Assembly (NCBI GenBank): GCA_016840685.1
Contig: JAEORX010000001.1
Coordinates: 62,001 to 126,000, forward strand
From: Candidatus Thorarchaeota archaeon
GTDB lineage: Archaea > Asgardarchaeota > Thorarchaeia > Thorarchaeales > Thorarchaeaceae
DNA: 64,000 nucleotides
Direction: 5' to 3'
Positions within the stretch are counted from its first letter, which is position 1. Every line of letters begins with the position of its first letter. Position numbers and translations under genes: made by a program. Below, piece by piece: positions 17,080 through 25,761 of the stretch. The notes beneath the pieces are model-generated. The model worked only from the letters and a program-made list of their open reading frames with translations. It was not told where the DNA came from and ran no database searches.

Positions 17080-17126
17080 AACTAGTTGATTGAGGCAATT
17101 TCTCTAAGAAAACCTCAACTAATTGA
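17080..17126. promoter_or_regulatory. Inverted repeats upstream of winged-helix gene
   Basis: aactagtt (17080-17087) is a perfect palindrome, and ttgagg (17090-17095) pairs with cctcaa (17113-17118). Also tagttg (17083-17088) pairs with caacta (17117-17122). The cluster sits just before the 17136 regulator start and may be its operator. A TATA-like gttaataag lies near 17053-17061. Confidence 0.35.
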
Positions 17127-17135
17127 CAAATTACA

Positions 17136-17399
17136 ATGGGAAGGTATTCAAAAATGATGAGCGATCAACAACTCAAAGAAGAGCTCAAGAACATGAAGCT
17201 CACAAAGAGCCAGATGATAGTTCTTGACATTCTCAGGAGCAGCGGTAAGGGTGGCGTCACTCCAAAGCAGCTTTTGGACAAGGTATCCTTTGCACCTAGA
17301 ACTGTCAGATATGCTCTTAGAAAACTCTTGAAGAAGAAACTGATCAAGCGTGTTCCATGCTTGCAGGACATGCGCCAATGGATCTACGTTCCTGCATAA
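17136..17399 (+). CDS. Winged-helix transcriptional regulator
   Basis: This 87-residue protein is a single winged helix-turn-helix: LTKSQMIVLDILRSSGKGG, then the recognition helix region APRTVRYALRKLLKKKLI, and a short wing ending in WIYVPA. The fold resembles small archaeal MarR-like regulators. It has no sensor domain. The intergenic region upstream has inverted repeats that could be autoregulatory sites. The regulated genes are unknown; a second regulator follows 132 bases downstream. Confidence 0.8.
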   Translation: MGRYSKMMSDQQLKEELKNMKLTKSQMIVLDILRSSGKGGVTPKQLLDKVSFAPRTVRYALRKLLKKKLIKRVPCLQDMRQWIYVPA

Positions 17400-17446
17400 T
17401 CAATGCAGAAGGGCAATAAAATTGCCTACAAGAATTCCGACACTAG

Positions 17447-17461
17447 TAGCCCGCTGGGCTA
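17447..17461. promoter_or_regulatory. Palindrome between two regulator genes
   Basis: tagcccgctgggcta is a 6-bp perfect inverted repeat around a 3-base centre. It lies about 45 bases before the TATA-like gcttatag (near 17502-17509) of the next regulator gene, so it could be an operator or a small hairpin at the end of the previous transcript. Confidence 0.3.
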
Positions 17462-17531
17462 TTAGTTGTCGAGTAAAACATGACTTTGTTCATTTCTTAA
17501 TGCTTATAGTTTGAGGTAAGGTTGAATTCCA

Positions 17532-18218
17532 ATGCAAGGGGCGAAACCAATGGATACGATAAAGGTCCTGACTGGCGAGGAAGCAATCGATGCCTATAAA
17601 GTTCTGAGCGATGAGAGCCGGAGGCAGATTCTTCATGCTCTACGAGCTCGCCGAATGTCTACAACAGAACTCATTGAATTTCTCTCTGCACAAGATCCTG
17701 AGAAGGTAATCAAACCTCAAACTGTAAGATACCACATTAAGGAGCTTGAGAAATGCGGTCTTGTGGAGCAGGATGGTTACGAACCCACAGGAAACGGTGA
17801 CAGTCACATCATGCAGAAAATCTGGCGGGCAACAGCTGAAAATGTATTCATAGCAACTGGTGATATGGATGAGCTTCCAGAATATGCAGATACTGATCTT
17901 GATCGAACTCTAGATATCGTTGGTATAATGAAAGAGCTTGGTTTTGTACTCAAGAATGAACAGGAAATGAAGAAAGTCGCTGAAGATATGACAAAGCGAG
18001 ACAGGATTCGATTAAGAGGACTTCAACTGGCAAAGGAAGCCCTCTGTGAAATTCGCGAACTTGATCCTAAACTGTACATGCTATTTCGTAGTGTTCTCAG
18101 TGCAGTCCGACTTGAAGAAAAGGACTACATAGAGTATTGGGAACTCAGTAGGAAAATAACAGATATTCTACGCGAGGCATACGAGAGGGGTAAGGGGAAG
18201 AATCCTCGAGTATACTAA
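17532..18218 (+). CDS. ArsR-type winged-helix regulator
   Basis: Residues about 18-90 form an ArsR-like winged helix: AYKVLSDESRRQILHALRARRMS, then KPQTVRYHIKELEKCGLVEQ. The C-terminal 130 residues are helical and charged and probably serve dimerisation or sensing; I recognise no ligand site. A TATA-like element about 25 bases upstream would place the transcript start near 17532, so the mRNA may be leaderless; Met-7 at 17550 is an alternative. The last 4 bases overlap the convergent Hef gene. Confidence 0.8.
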   Translation: MQGAKPMDTIKVLTGEEAIDAYKVLSDESRRQILHALRARRMSTTELIEFLSAQDPEKVIKPQTVRYHIKELEKCGLVEQDGYEPTGNGDSHIMQKIWRATAENVFIATGDMDELPEYADTDLDRTLDIVGIMKELGFVLKNEQEMKKVAEDMTKRDRIRLRGLQLAKEALCEIRELDPKLYMLFRSVLSAVRLEEKDYIEYWELSRKITDILREAYERGKGKNPRVY

Positions 18219-20515
18219 CTTTCAGAACCAGGGTATTTTGTGGTCAATAAACGTCTTATTCGTGTAGCAATCTTTGGCCCTACACCTTTAGCTTTCTGCA
18301 ATTCTTTCTGGTCGGCAGAGAAGACTCTTTCCAGAGTTCCAAATTCCGATAAGATTGATCTAGAGGTAACAGTGTCCACTCCCGGGAAGCCTGACAGGAT
18401 GTATTCGAGAGCCTGAGCGTCTGAGCCCTTTGTGTCCCCTGACCGTGTTCGGAGAGGTTTTCCAGACCCTACTTGCTCAAGATGCGCAATCCTATAGAGA
18501 ACATTTGCTGTTTCTTCAGCGTTTCGGGTCCAGAGGATTGGCACCTGTATCCTGATAGCAATTGATGCCAGAGCGCCATAAATTGAAGCTGGGTTGACTG
18601 CCCGTTGACCTATAATCTGTTCTCCTTCGATAATGAGCACTGGGCGCCGATAAGCTGAGCGCAAAGCTGACAGCTGAACAAAGAGACGACCGTCAATGAG
18701 TGATTGGATGAAGTCCCCAGTTTCTTTTCGCTCAATTGCCACATCCTCAGATGCCACATAATCGCCAATCTCTAGACTCTCTCCAGAAATCACAACATCG
18801 AGTCTTGTCAGCTCACGTGCAACGGCTGTGGGGAGTTCTCTGGAGTCGACAATGAGTCGAATATGGTCGTCTTTCTTCGGAGCCTTACTCACCATAGATT
18901 CTGCGACCTGAATCTCACCATCTGATACAAAGTCCTCTAGACTGGTCTGTTTCTCGTCATCCTCTTTCTCAGCCTCTTTAAGAGCTGAAGGCATCTTCTT
19001 CAATTTACTAATCACACTCCAATGATAGAACTCATCGTGAGTCCCTTTTGCAACAAAAATCACAACACGTCCCGGAGAATGACGCCCTGTTCTCCCTCTG
19101 CGTTGGATATATGGCACTACAGATGGGACGCAGTCATAGAACACCACCAGGTTGCATTCTGGAATGTCCAGACCCTCCTCTCCCACCTGTGTGGCAACTA
19201 ATACATTGAACTCATTGTTTCGAAATCCATCGAGAATCTCTACCTGTTTCTTCTGACTGAATCCTTTATCTGAACCGCGAGAACTCTGTCCCACAAAACG
19301 GCTTACCCGAGCATCATCAAGCTGCTCCAAGGTTTCACATACCTCAACAGCAGTGTCTCGAAAACGAGTGAATATCAGAATACGTGAGTCCAGATCAATT
19401 GATAGCTGTTCGCTCACAATCTCTAAAACGGCATCTGCCTTGGGATGTCGATGGTCCTTTTCAATGAGCGCACTTAGTAGGCTCTCGAACTGCTTAAACT
19501 CTGATCTTGACACCAAATCCTTGATGCCCTTCGAGCTCTTCTTATTCCTAATTTCCTCATAAACTCCCTGAATGTATCGATGGGTTGGTGTCAGACCCTG
19601 AGTTCCAACAAACTCCAACAGATGGATGACTCGTAGTAGTGCTGTGAGGTTTCGAATTACGACATAGAGTCCATGTGGTGGTTTTGTGTATGAACCGAGC
19701 TCCTTTCGGACATCTTTCTGAGCCTTCAATATCTCCTTTCGAGTCATACGCCTTGCCTCAGGTAGACTGAATCCTTGGTTGATTACTGGGACTCTATACA
19801 CATCGACTATCGAATAGAGAATATCTCTTAGGACCTCAATCTCCGGAGGTAGTGTGATGAATCGCATCTCGGAGTCTATTGAAACAATATAGTCACGTAC
19901 GTCTCTACTCTTCTCATCTCTAACTTCAACATGAGGAAGTCTGAGATTCTCGCATACCACTCTAATATGTTCTGCTTGATGACCCGGTGATGCAGTGAGA
20001 CCAAGGCTTTTCCTATTGAAACCCTGTTTTTCGTAGAGCTCTGCAATGAACGTGTAGGCATAATTACCAACACCACGATGAGCCTCATCAAAGACAATCA
20101 ATGACACATTTTCAAGAGTATAGCTTCTCTGGACAAGATCATTCTGAAGAGCTTGAGGGGTCATTACTACTACGCGAGCCTCTTCCCAAGTTTTCTTTCG
20201 TTGGTCCGGAGAATCATGTCCTGTCAGACATACAACCAAGTCCTCATCAAGCTCCAAAACTCTTCGTAGATATCGTGCTTGCTGGTCTACAAGGGGTCTT
20301 GATGGTGCCAGAAACAGGATTTTTGAATCCGGGTGTTGAACGAGGCGCCTTGCAGCCACAAGCGCCGCAATAATTGTCTTCCCCAATCCTGTACTCAGGA
20401 CTATCATTGTACTCTCTTTAGCTGCGACTTCAGCGAGGTTGACCTGATACGCTCTATGTTCTATAGTTTTTTTGCGCACCATTGGTTCATCCACATAGAT
20501 TGTATTATTCACCAA
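18215..20515 (-). CDS. hef: Hef-type helicase/nuclease
   Basis: The N-terminal SF2 helicase has STGLGKT (residues 41-47), FDEAHRG and the C-terminal helicase lobe with QRRGRTGRH. The C-terminal half has the XPF/ERCC4 nuclease motif ERKETGDF and a tandem helix-hairpin-helix (SGFPGVDTVTSRSILSEFG, KGVGPKIATRIRRLL). This combination is archaeal Hef, related to FANCM/XPF, which acts on stalled forks. At 766 residues it is full length. The gene is convergent with the ArsR-type gene and divergent from the PRC-barrel gene. Confidence 0.96.
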   Translation of the reverse strand: MVNNTIYVDEPMVRKKTIEHRAYQVNLAEVAAKESTMIVLSTGLGKTIIAALVAARRLVQHPDSKILFLAPSRPLVDQQARYLRRVLELDEDLVVCLTGHDSPDQRKKTWEEARVVVMTPQALQNDLVQRSYTLENVSLIVFDEAHRGVGNYAYTFIAELYEKQGFNRKSLGLTASPGHQAEHIRVVCENLRLPHVEVRDEKSRDVRDYIVSIDSEMRFITLPPEIEVLRDILYSIVDVYRVPVINQGFSLPEARRMTRKEILKAQKDVRKELGSYTKPPHGLYVVIRNLTALLRVIHLLEFVGTQGLTPTHRYIQGVYEEIRNKKSSKGIKDLVSRSEFKQFESLLSALIEKDHRHPKADAVLEIVSEQLSIDLDSRILIFTRFRDTAVEVCETLEQLDDARVSRFVGQSSRGSDKGFSQKKQVEILDGFRNNEFNVLVATQVGEEGLDIPECNLVVFYDCVPSVVPYIQRRGRTGRHSPGRVVIFVAKGTHDEFYHWSVISKLKKMPSALKEAEKEDDEKQTSLEDFVSDGEIQVAESMVSKAPKKDDHIRLIVDSRELPTAVARELTRLDVVISGESLEIGDYVASEDVAIERKETGDFIQSLIDGRLFVQLSALRSAYRRPVLIIEGEQIIGQRAVNPASIYGALASIAIRIQVPILWTRNAEETANVLYRIAHLEQVGSGKPLRTRSGDTKGSDAQALEYILSGFPGVDTVTSRSILSEFGTLERVFSADQKELQKAKGVGPKIATRIRRLLTTKYPGSES

Positions 20516-20618
20516 TACTAAAGCCTCGTGAAGTAATCCGTTTCTAGTATTCAGTGATAATACTCACTGTAAAAAGCCTCCTACAAACAGAAGTAATAGA
20601 GCAAGGAGCCAAGTTGAA

Positions 20619-20963
20619 ATGACTACTACTACTACTAAGGAAAGCATGCCCAGTGTCGAAGCAGAGCTGTACGAGCTAAGCATGCCAGGACGACTGCTGG
20701 GAAAGGAAGTCCTGGACAATAGAGCCAGAAGAATTGGCATTGTACGAAGTATCAGAATCGCACTCAATCCGACACGCTCAGAGCTCATTGTGAAGGGTGC
20801 CGAAGTGGAATTCCCTGTTGATTTCTCAAAAGTGGACGCAGTTGGGACAGTAGTCCAGCTTAACTCAGTAGTGAAAGATGCAGAAGAGATTGAGGTTCAT
20901 GATGTAATCAGACTCCAGAAAGAGGTCCTTGATGACATCAAATCATACTTAGGCACAAGATAG
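20619..20963 (+). CDS. PRC-barrel domain protein
   Basis: After a Thr-rich N-terminus of about 20 residues, a PRC-barrel reads MPGRLLGKEVLDNRARRIGI, then the ELIVKGAEVEFPVDFSKVDAVG strands. Archaeal PRC-barrel proteins are small adaptors with roles in RNA metabolism or cell division; which applies here is unknown. Met-10 (MPSVEAELYELSMPG) is an alternative start. It is followed at 21033 by deoC. Confidence 0.7.
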   Translation: MTTTTTKESMPSVEAELYELSMPGRLLGKEVLDNRARRIGIVRSIRIALNPTRSELIVKGAEVEFPVDFSKVDAVGTVVQLNSVVKDAEEIEVHDVIRLQKEVLDDIKSYLGTR

Positions 20964-21032
20964 ACCCACAATTGAGGAATTCGAAGGGTTTATTGTTATA
21001 GAGATGCTTTTCCACATTCGGAGGCGCCCCAA

Positions 21033-21854
21033 TTGGACCTCACTGTGGAAAAACTTGCCAAGATGATTGATCACACGGTTCTCAAGCCAGAAACAACCAC
21101 AGCAAAGATTAAGCAGCTGTGCGAGGAGGCAACAATTTACAATTTTGCAGCTGTCTGCATAAATCCTGTTCATGTCCCCTATGCTGTTGAACTTCTTCAG
21201 GACACCTCTGTGAAGGTATGTGCCGTCATAGGATTCCCCCTCGGAGCCACGACACCAGAGGTGAAATCTTGTGAGACAAAAGATGTGGTTCATGCAGGTG
21301 CTCACGAGGTTGACATGGTCATCAACATTGGAGCGCTTAGGGATGAAAACTATGACCTTGTGAAGCGAGATATTGAGTCAGTCATTGACGCCTCAGGAGA
21401 TGCGCATGTCAAGGTCATTCTTGAAACTGGGTTTCTCACTGACGATCAGAAACGAAAGGCCTGTCTGATATGCAAAGAGGCTGGAGCTGATTTTGTCAAG
21501 ACCTCCACTGGATTTGGCCCCATGGGTGCAACACCTCATGACGTCAGATTGATGCGAGAAACAGTTGGTCCTGATATGGGTGTCAAGGCTGCAGGCGGTA
21601 TCAAAACCTTCAAGGATGCTGTACGTTTGATAGACGCTGGGGCTGATCGCCTCGGGACCAGTTCTGGTGTGGCAATAGTGGAGGACTTTCGATGGGCTCA
21701 GTATAGTGACTCATGGATGGTTCCTGACAAGCCGTGTTGGACTTGCCCCAGCAGAATGGCAAACATGGCCAAGCAACCCAAGGAGGTCTACAAGTGGTAC
21801 AAAGAGCGATGTCTTACCTGTCCCGACAAGGAACACAATATCTTCAATGACTAG
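21033..21854 (+). CDS. deoC: Deoxyribose-phosphate aldolase with Cys-rich tail
   Basis: The aldolase core is intact: Schiff-base Lys-156 in DFVKTSTGF, Asp-94 in VDMVINIG and Lys-185 in [10 protein letters not shown]. It cleaves 2-deoxyribose-5-phosphate to glyceraldehyde-3-phosphate and acetaldehyde. The core ends near residue 217. A tail of about 55 residues then carries two CX2C pairs (Cys-235/238 and Cys-260/263), like a zinc ribbon, which standard DeoC lacks. The start is TTG at 21033 with GGAGG at 21020-21024. The aldehyde oxidoreductase follows directly and could consume acetaldehyde. Confidence 0.95.
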   Translation: MDLTVEKLAKMIDHTVLKPETTTAKIKQLCEEATIYNFAAVCINPVHVPYAVELLQDTSVKVCAVIGFPLGATTPEVKSCETKDVVHAGAHEVDMVINIGALRDENYDLVKRDIESVIDASGDAHVKVILETGFLTDDQKRKACLICKEAGADFVKTSTGFGPMGATPHDVRLMRETVGPDMGVKAAGGIKTFKDAVRLIDAGADRLGTSSGVAIVEDFRWAQYSDSWMVPDKPCWTCPSRMANMAKQPKEVYKWYKERCLTCPDKEHNIFND

Positions 21855-21865
21855 GAGGTAGAAAG

Positions 21866-23656
21866 TTGTCAAAATCTTCACTTTATGCCGATGCCCCGAT
21901 TCTACATGTCTACCTACACGACAAAAGCATTCGTAGAGAATCCCTGCCTCCTGACTTATACGAGCATTATCTTGGAGGTCGGGGGCTGGGAGTAAAACTC
22001 CTGTTTGATAATCTTGCTCCGGGAACTGATGCCCTTTCACCGGATAACCTGCTTGTATTTGCTGTAGGTCCCTCCACAGGGACAAGTGTCCCAACTGCAG
22101 GTAGGTTTGTTGTTATCACAAAGTCTCCAACTACAGGTACGATATTTGATTCTCATGCAGGGGGCTACTTTGGTGCTCAGCTCAGACGTGCAGGATTTGC
22201 TGCAGTGGTCCTTCATGGCAAATCCGACAATCCTGTCTATCTGTGGATCAATGATGATGAAGTTGAGGTTAGAGATGCCTCGAAATTATGGGGCAGGGAT
22301 GTTTTCACTACTTCTGATGAGTTATTGGAGGCGACCGATGCAAAGGCGCAAGTTGCCTGCATTGGCCCTGCGGGCGAGAACCTTGGTCTGATGGCGGCTA
22401 TTATGACTGATAAGCATCGAGCCGCAGGTCGTGGAGGTGTTGGTGCAGTTATGGGCTCGAAGAACCTCAAGGCAATCGTTGCCAAGGGCTCTGGAGAGGT
22501 CGGTGTTCATGACCAAGAGCGACTCAAGGCCGCAGTAGAACGAGCCCGTAGACTCATCAAAAAGAATGCAGTGACTGACAAATCACTTCCAATGTATGGC
22601 ACTCCAGTACTAGTGAGTGTAGCCAATGAGCTGGGGATGCTACCTACACATAACTTCCAAGAGGGTACCTTCAATGATGCTGAAGGGGTATCGGGTGAGA
22701 AGCTCCTTGAGAGGTTCTCGGCGGGAACATACCACTGCCATGGGTGTCCCATTGGATGTGGTCGTATCAGTTTGATTAAGGGAGAAAAGGTTGGGGGTCC
22801 TGAGTATGAGTCACTTTGGGCTCTTGGTCCCCAGTGCGGAATAAACGACCTTGAATGGATAGCAATTGCTAACGACCGATGCAATCATCTCGGTTTGGAT
22901 ACAATTTCCACAGGTTCTACCATTGGAGCAGCAATGGAACTCGTTGAGAAGGGGAAGCTCGATGCTCCTCTAAAATTCGGTGACACAACAGGAGTACTTG
23001 ACCTAATAGATGACATAGCATATTTGCGCGGACTCGGAGCCGAAATGAGTGAAGGGTCTATGAGACTTGCTGAACGTTATGGAGCACCCGAGCTCGCTAT
23101 GCAGGTAAAGGGACTGGAACTACCTGCCTATGACCCACGCGGCGCACAAGGCCATGCACTCGGGTATGCCACTTCAAACCGTGGGGGCTGTCATCTACGT
23201 TCATACCTGATTGGGCCTGAAGTGTTAGGTTCTCCAGTCCTTGTTGACCGTGACAGGCCAGAGGGAAAGGCGGACCTTGTGAAACTCTATCAGGACCTCT
23301 CAGCAGCCATGGACTGCATGGTTGTCTGTCGGTTCACGAATTTTGCATGGACAGTTGATGATTATGCCGAGATGGTCTCCGCGGGAACCGGTTTTGAACT
23401 CAGTGGTCATGATCTACTCAGACTAGGTGCTCGAATCTACAACCTAGAACGTCTCTTCAATCTACGTGAGGGATTCACTGCTGAGGATGACACACTTCCA
23501 CAAAGGTTCTTCAAACCGCTTCCCGAGGGTGGGTCAAGAAACCGTGTTGTGCATCTTAATCAGATGTTGAAGGAGTACTACGAACTTAGAGGTTGGGACA
23601 AGAAAGGACGACCTACAGAGGACACGTTGAGTAAGTTGGACATTCCGGTCTCTTGA
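21866..23656 (+). CDS. aor: Tungsten-dependent aldehyde:ferredoxin oxidoreductase
   Basis: The N-terminal domain has YEHYLGGRGLGVKLLF and TGTIFDSHAGGYFG, which bind the tungstopterin. The 4Fe-4S motif CHGCPIGC is present, followed by GPEYESLWALGPQCGI, and a late Cys region (MDCMVVCRF) supplies the fourth ligand area. At 596 residues the length is normal. The enzyme oxidises aldehydes to acids with ferredoxin. The start is TTG at 21866; the SD AGGAGG (21853-21858) overlaps the deoC stop, so the two genes are translationally linked. Confidence 0.95.
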   Translation: MSKSSLYADAPILHVYLHDKSIRRESLPPDLYEHYLGGRGLGVKLLFDNLAPGTDALSPDNLLVFAVGPSTGTSVPTAGRFVVITKSPTTGTIFDSHAGGYFGAQLRRAGFAAVVLHGKSDNPVYLWINDDEVEVRDASKLWGRDVFTTSDELLEATDAKAQVACIGPAGENLGLMAAIMTDKHRAAGRGGVGAVMGSKNLKAIVAKGSGEVGVHDQERLKAAVERARRLIKKNAVTDKSLPMYGTPVLVSVANELGMLPTHNFQEGTFNDAEGVSGEKLLERFSAGTYHCHGCPIGCGRISLIKGEKVGGPEYESLWALGPQCGINDLEWIAIANDRCNHLGLDTISTGSTIGAAMELVEKGKLDAPLKFGDTTGVLDLIDDIAYLRGLGAEMSEGSMRLAERYGAPELAMQVKGLELPAYDPRGAQGHALGYATSNRGGCHLRSYLIGPEVLGSPVLVDRDRPEGKADLVKLYQDLSAAMDCMVVCRFTNFAWTVDDYAEMVSAGTGFELSGHDLLRLGARIYNLERLFNLREGFTAEDDTLPQRFFKPLPEGGSRNRVVHLNQMLKEYYELRGWDKKGRPTEDTLSKLDIPVS

Positions 23657-23705
23657 AATAGCTAATCTGAATGGTCCCCTTCAGAACGAACGGAGATGGA
23701 CCCAG

Positions 23706-25658
23706 CTGGCCAGAGGAAACAGAAGAAACAGGAAATTCCGAAGAGGCCATGCTCCATATCTGACAAGGATTCGCTTCTTCTGGTGTGACACATGCAACGT
23801 TCCCAGAATTACATCAACCGAATGTAGTGTCTGTGGATCAATGGCAAGGAAGATTGAGATCTCTCCTCCAGGAGATCCATTCCCTGCCATGGAGGGTCAT
23901 CTTGAAAGGACGAAGAGCACCATTGATGCTCAGTTCGGTGAGGGAATTGGTCAAGAGCTTCTTCCATCAGACAGGACTATTGTGATGAACAAGGTTTCCT
24001 CACTGGATGCGATGTATGAGATAATTGTCGATGGTCACATTGTGGGTCGTTTACGGTTTGATATTCCAAAACGCAGCTATACCTTCCTCCTGTCCCTTGA
24101 GGGTGCCCGGAGAATCGGTTTAGTGAGTCGACAGAAATGGGTCACAATACATGATGGAGTCCTACAATATCTGAAAGAAGGAGCAAATCTCATGGTCCCT
24201 GGAATTGCAGGATGCGACGCAGATGTTCAGGTTGATGATGAGGTTTGGATTGCTGATTCAAATGGAGCTGTTGTTGCTACAGGTATCTCTCGAATGACAG
24301 GTACAGATATGGCTAAGGTAAAGAAGGGCTTCGCAGTGAAAATCCGGGAGGTCCAGGATCCTCTTTCACCTTTAGTGAACCAGAAGACATCTTCCTGGGA
24401 GGATGCGGTAGCATCCAACTACAATGATTTACTTGATATTGAAAAGGAGGCAATGTCTTTCATAAAACGGATTGTAGTCAAACAGGGTCTTCCAGTAGTT
24501 GTTGGTTTTAGTGGAGGGAAAGACTCGCTTGTCACATATCTGGTTGTAGAAAAGGCAATCGAAGACAGGCCTCCGATTTTCTTCATGGACACTGGAATCG
24601 AACTTCCAGAAACTATCGAGTACATCAACAGATTTGCTCAATCTCGAGATGTCAAAATCATTGGACAAAAGGCAGGTGACCGGTTCTGGGAATCGGTTGA
24701 TGTCTTTGGACCCCCAGCTCGTGACTTTCGATGGTGTTGCAAAGTCTTGAAGCTTGGACCTGCAGCCACATCGATTGCAGAAGATATGGGTGGTGAAACA
24801 CTAAGTTTCATGGGGCAACGAAAACTGGAGTCATTCCAGAGGTCCATTGAGCCACGTGTTACAGAAAATCCCTGGGTCCCCGGACAGGTTTCTGCAAACC
24901 CCATCCAGAACTGGAATGCTCTAGAGGTCTGGTTGTATATCTTTAGAGAAAAAGCAGATTTCAATCCGCTCTACAACAGAGGTTATCAAAGGATGGGCTG
25001 CTATCTCTGTCCAGCTTCACCCCTAGCCGAGTTGGAGAGTCTGAGAGAAACTCATCCTGAGTACCATGAGAGATGGGAGTCCAAGATGAAAGAGTGGGCT
25101 GAAAAATACAGATTCCCAGATGAATGGATTGAGATGGGTTTTTGGAGATGGAAGAAACTCCCACAGGGACAGATGGAGCTGGTCAACAGGCTTGGTCTTG
25201 ATATTGAACCTGACCGAACCAGTCCTGGAGAAAAACTGGAACTTCAGGTGACAAAGGGGATTGCTCCTTGTACAAAATCGGGTTTCAGCATCGAAGGCGC
25301 CTTCTCACAGGGAATTGATTTAAACAGAGTTTCTAAAGTCTTCCCGATATTTGGTAGAACGAAACTCTCAGAGGAAATGGGCGCTCTTAGGACAAGTGCT
25401 GGCGAAAACAGCATCGCACTCTTCAGTTCAGGTTCCATGGTTGCTCGAGGAACTGACGAAAAGAGCGTGGAGCAGCTTACCAAGCAGTTAGAACGTGCGG
25501 TCAGAAGAGCGGTCCTCTGCCAAGCATGTGGTTCATGTGTCCCACAGTGCGAACATGATGCACTCTCAATTCACACAGGAAAAATAACAGTTGATGCTGA
25601 GAAGTGCACTCACTGCCTCAAATGTGACAGTTGGCCTTGTCCCACTTACCTCTCATAG
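23706..25658 (+). CDS. PAPS-reductase-family protein with zinc ribbon, PUA-like and ferredoxin domains
   Basis: Downstream of the ATG at 23841 the protein reads ARKIEISPPGDPFPA, a PUA-like segment, then the PP-loop VVGFSGGKDSLVTYL, RWCCKVLKLGP and MGCYLCPAS, and ends in two ferredoxin-type Cys clusters (CQACGSCVPQC and CTHCLKC). The same frame stays open upstream to 23631, and at 23784-23840 it encodes WCDTCNVP and CSVCG, the zinc ribbon that relatives carry at their N-terminus. No ATG, GTG or TTG lies in that stretch. CTG at 23706, with ggaga at 23692-23696, is the best start, giving about 650 residues. The reaction is unproven; it probably handles reduced sulfur. Confidence 0.82.
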   Translation: MARGNRRNRKFRRGHAPYLTRIRFFWCDTCNVPRITSTECSVCGSMARKIEISPPGDPFPAMEGHLERTKSTIDAQFGEGIGQELLPSDRTIVMNKVSSLDAMYEIIVDGHIVGRLRFDIPKRSYTFLLSLEGARRIGLVSRQKWVTIHDGVLQYLKEGANLMVPGIAGCDADVQVDDEVWIADSNGAVVATGISRMTGTDMAKVKKGFAVKIREVQDPLSPLVNQKTSSWEDAVASNYNDLLDIEKEAMSFIKRIVVKQGLPVVVGFSGGKDSLVTYLVVEKAIEDRPPIFFMDTGIELPETIEYINRFAQSRDVKIIGQKAGDRFWESVDVFGPPARDFRWCCKVLKLGPAATSIAEDMGGETLSFMGQRKLESFQRSIEPRVTENPWVPGQVSANPIQNWNALEVWLYIFREKADFNPLYNRGYQRMGCYLCPASPLAELESLRETHPEYHERWESKMKEWAEKYRFPDEWIEMGFWRWKKLPQGQMELVNRLGLDIEPDRTSPGEKLELQVTKGIAPCTKSGFSIEGAFSQGIDLNRVSKVFPIFGRTKLSEEMGALRTSAGENSIALFSSGSMVARGTDEKSVEQLTKQLERAVRRAVLCQACGSCVPQCEHDALSIHTGKITVDAEKCTHCLKCDSWPCPTYLS

Positions 25659-25761
25659 TCAAGGTCAAGAAATCATAGACCGAACTTCTGAAAGCACCGC
25701 CTCCCGTGTAACAACAAGGTTATTATCTCAGCTTTTGTCAGACTCCTCGGTCGAGCACAAA

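Noticed and set aside
25591-25761. Longer N-terminus for the GT-C-like protein
   Set aside because: It overlaps the ferredoxin-domain codons of the previous gene in another frame and is not hydrophobic; the ATG at 25762 starts directly before the first helix.
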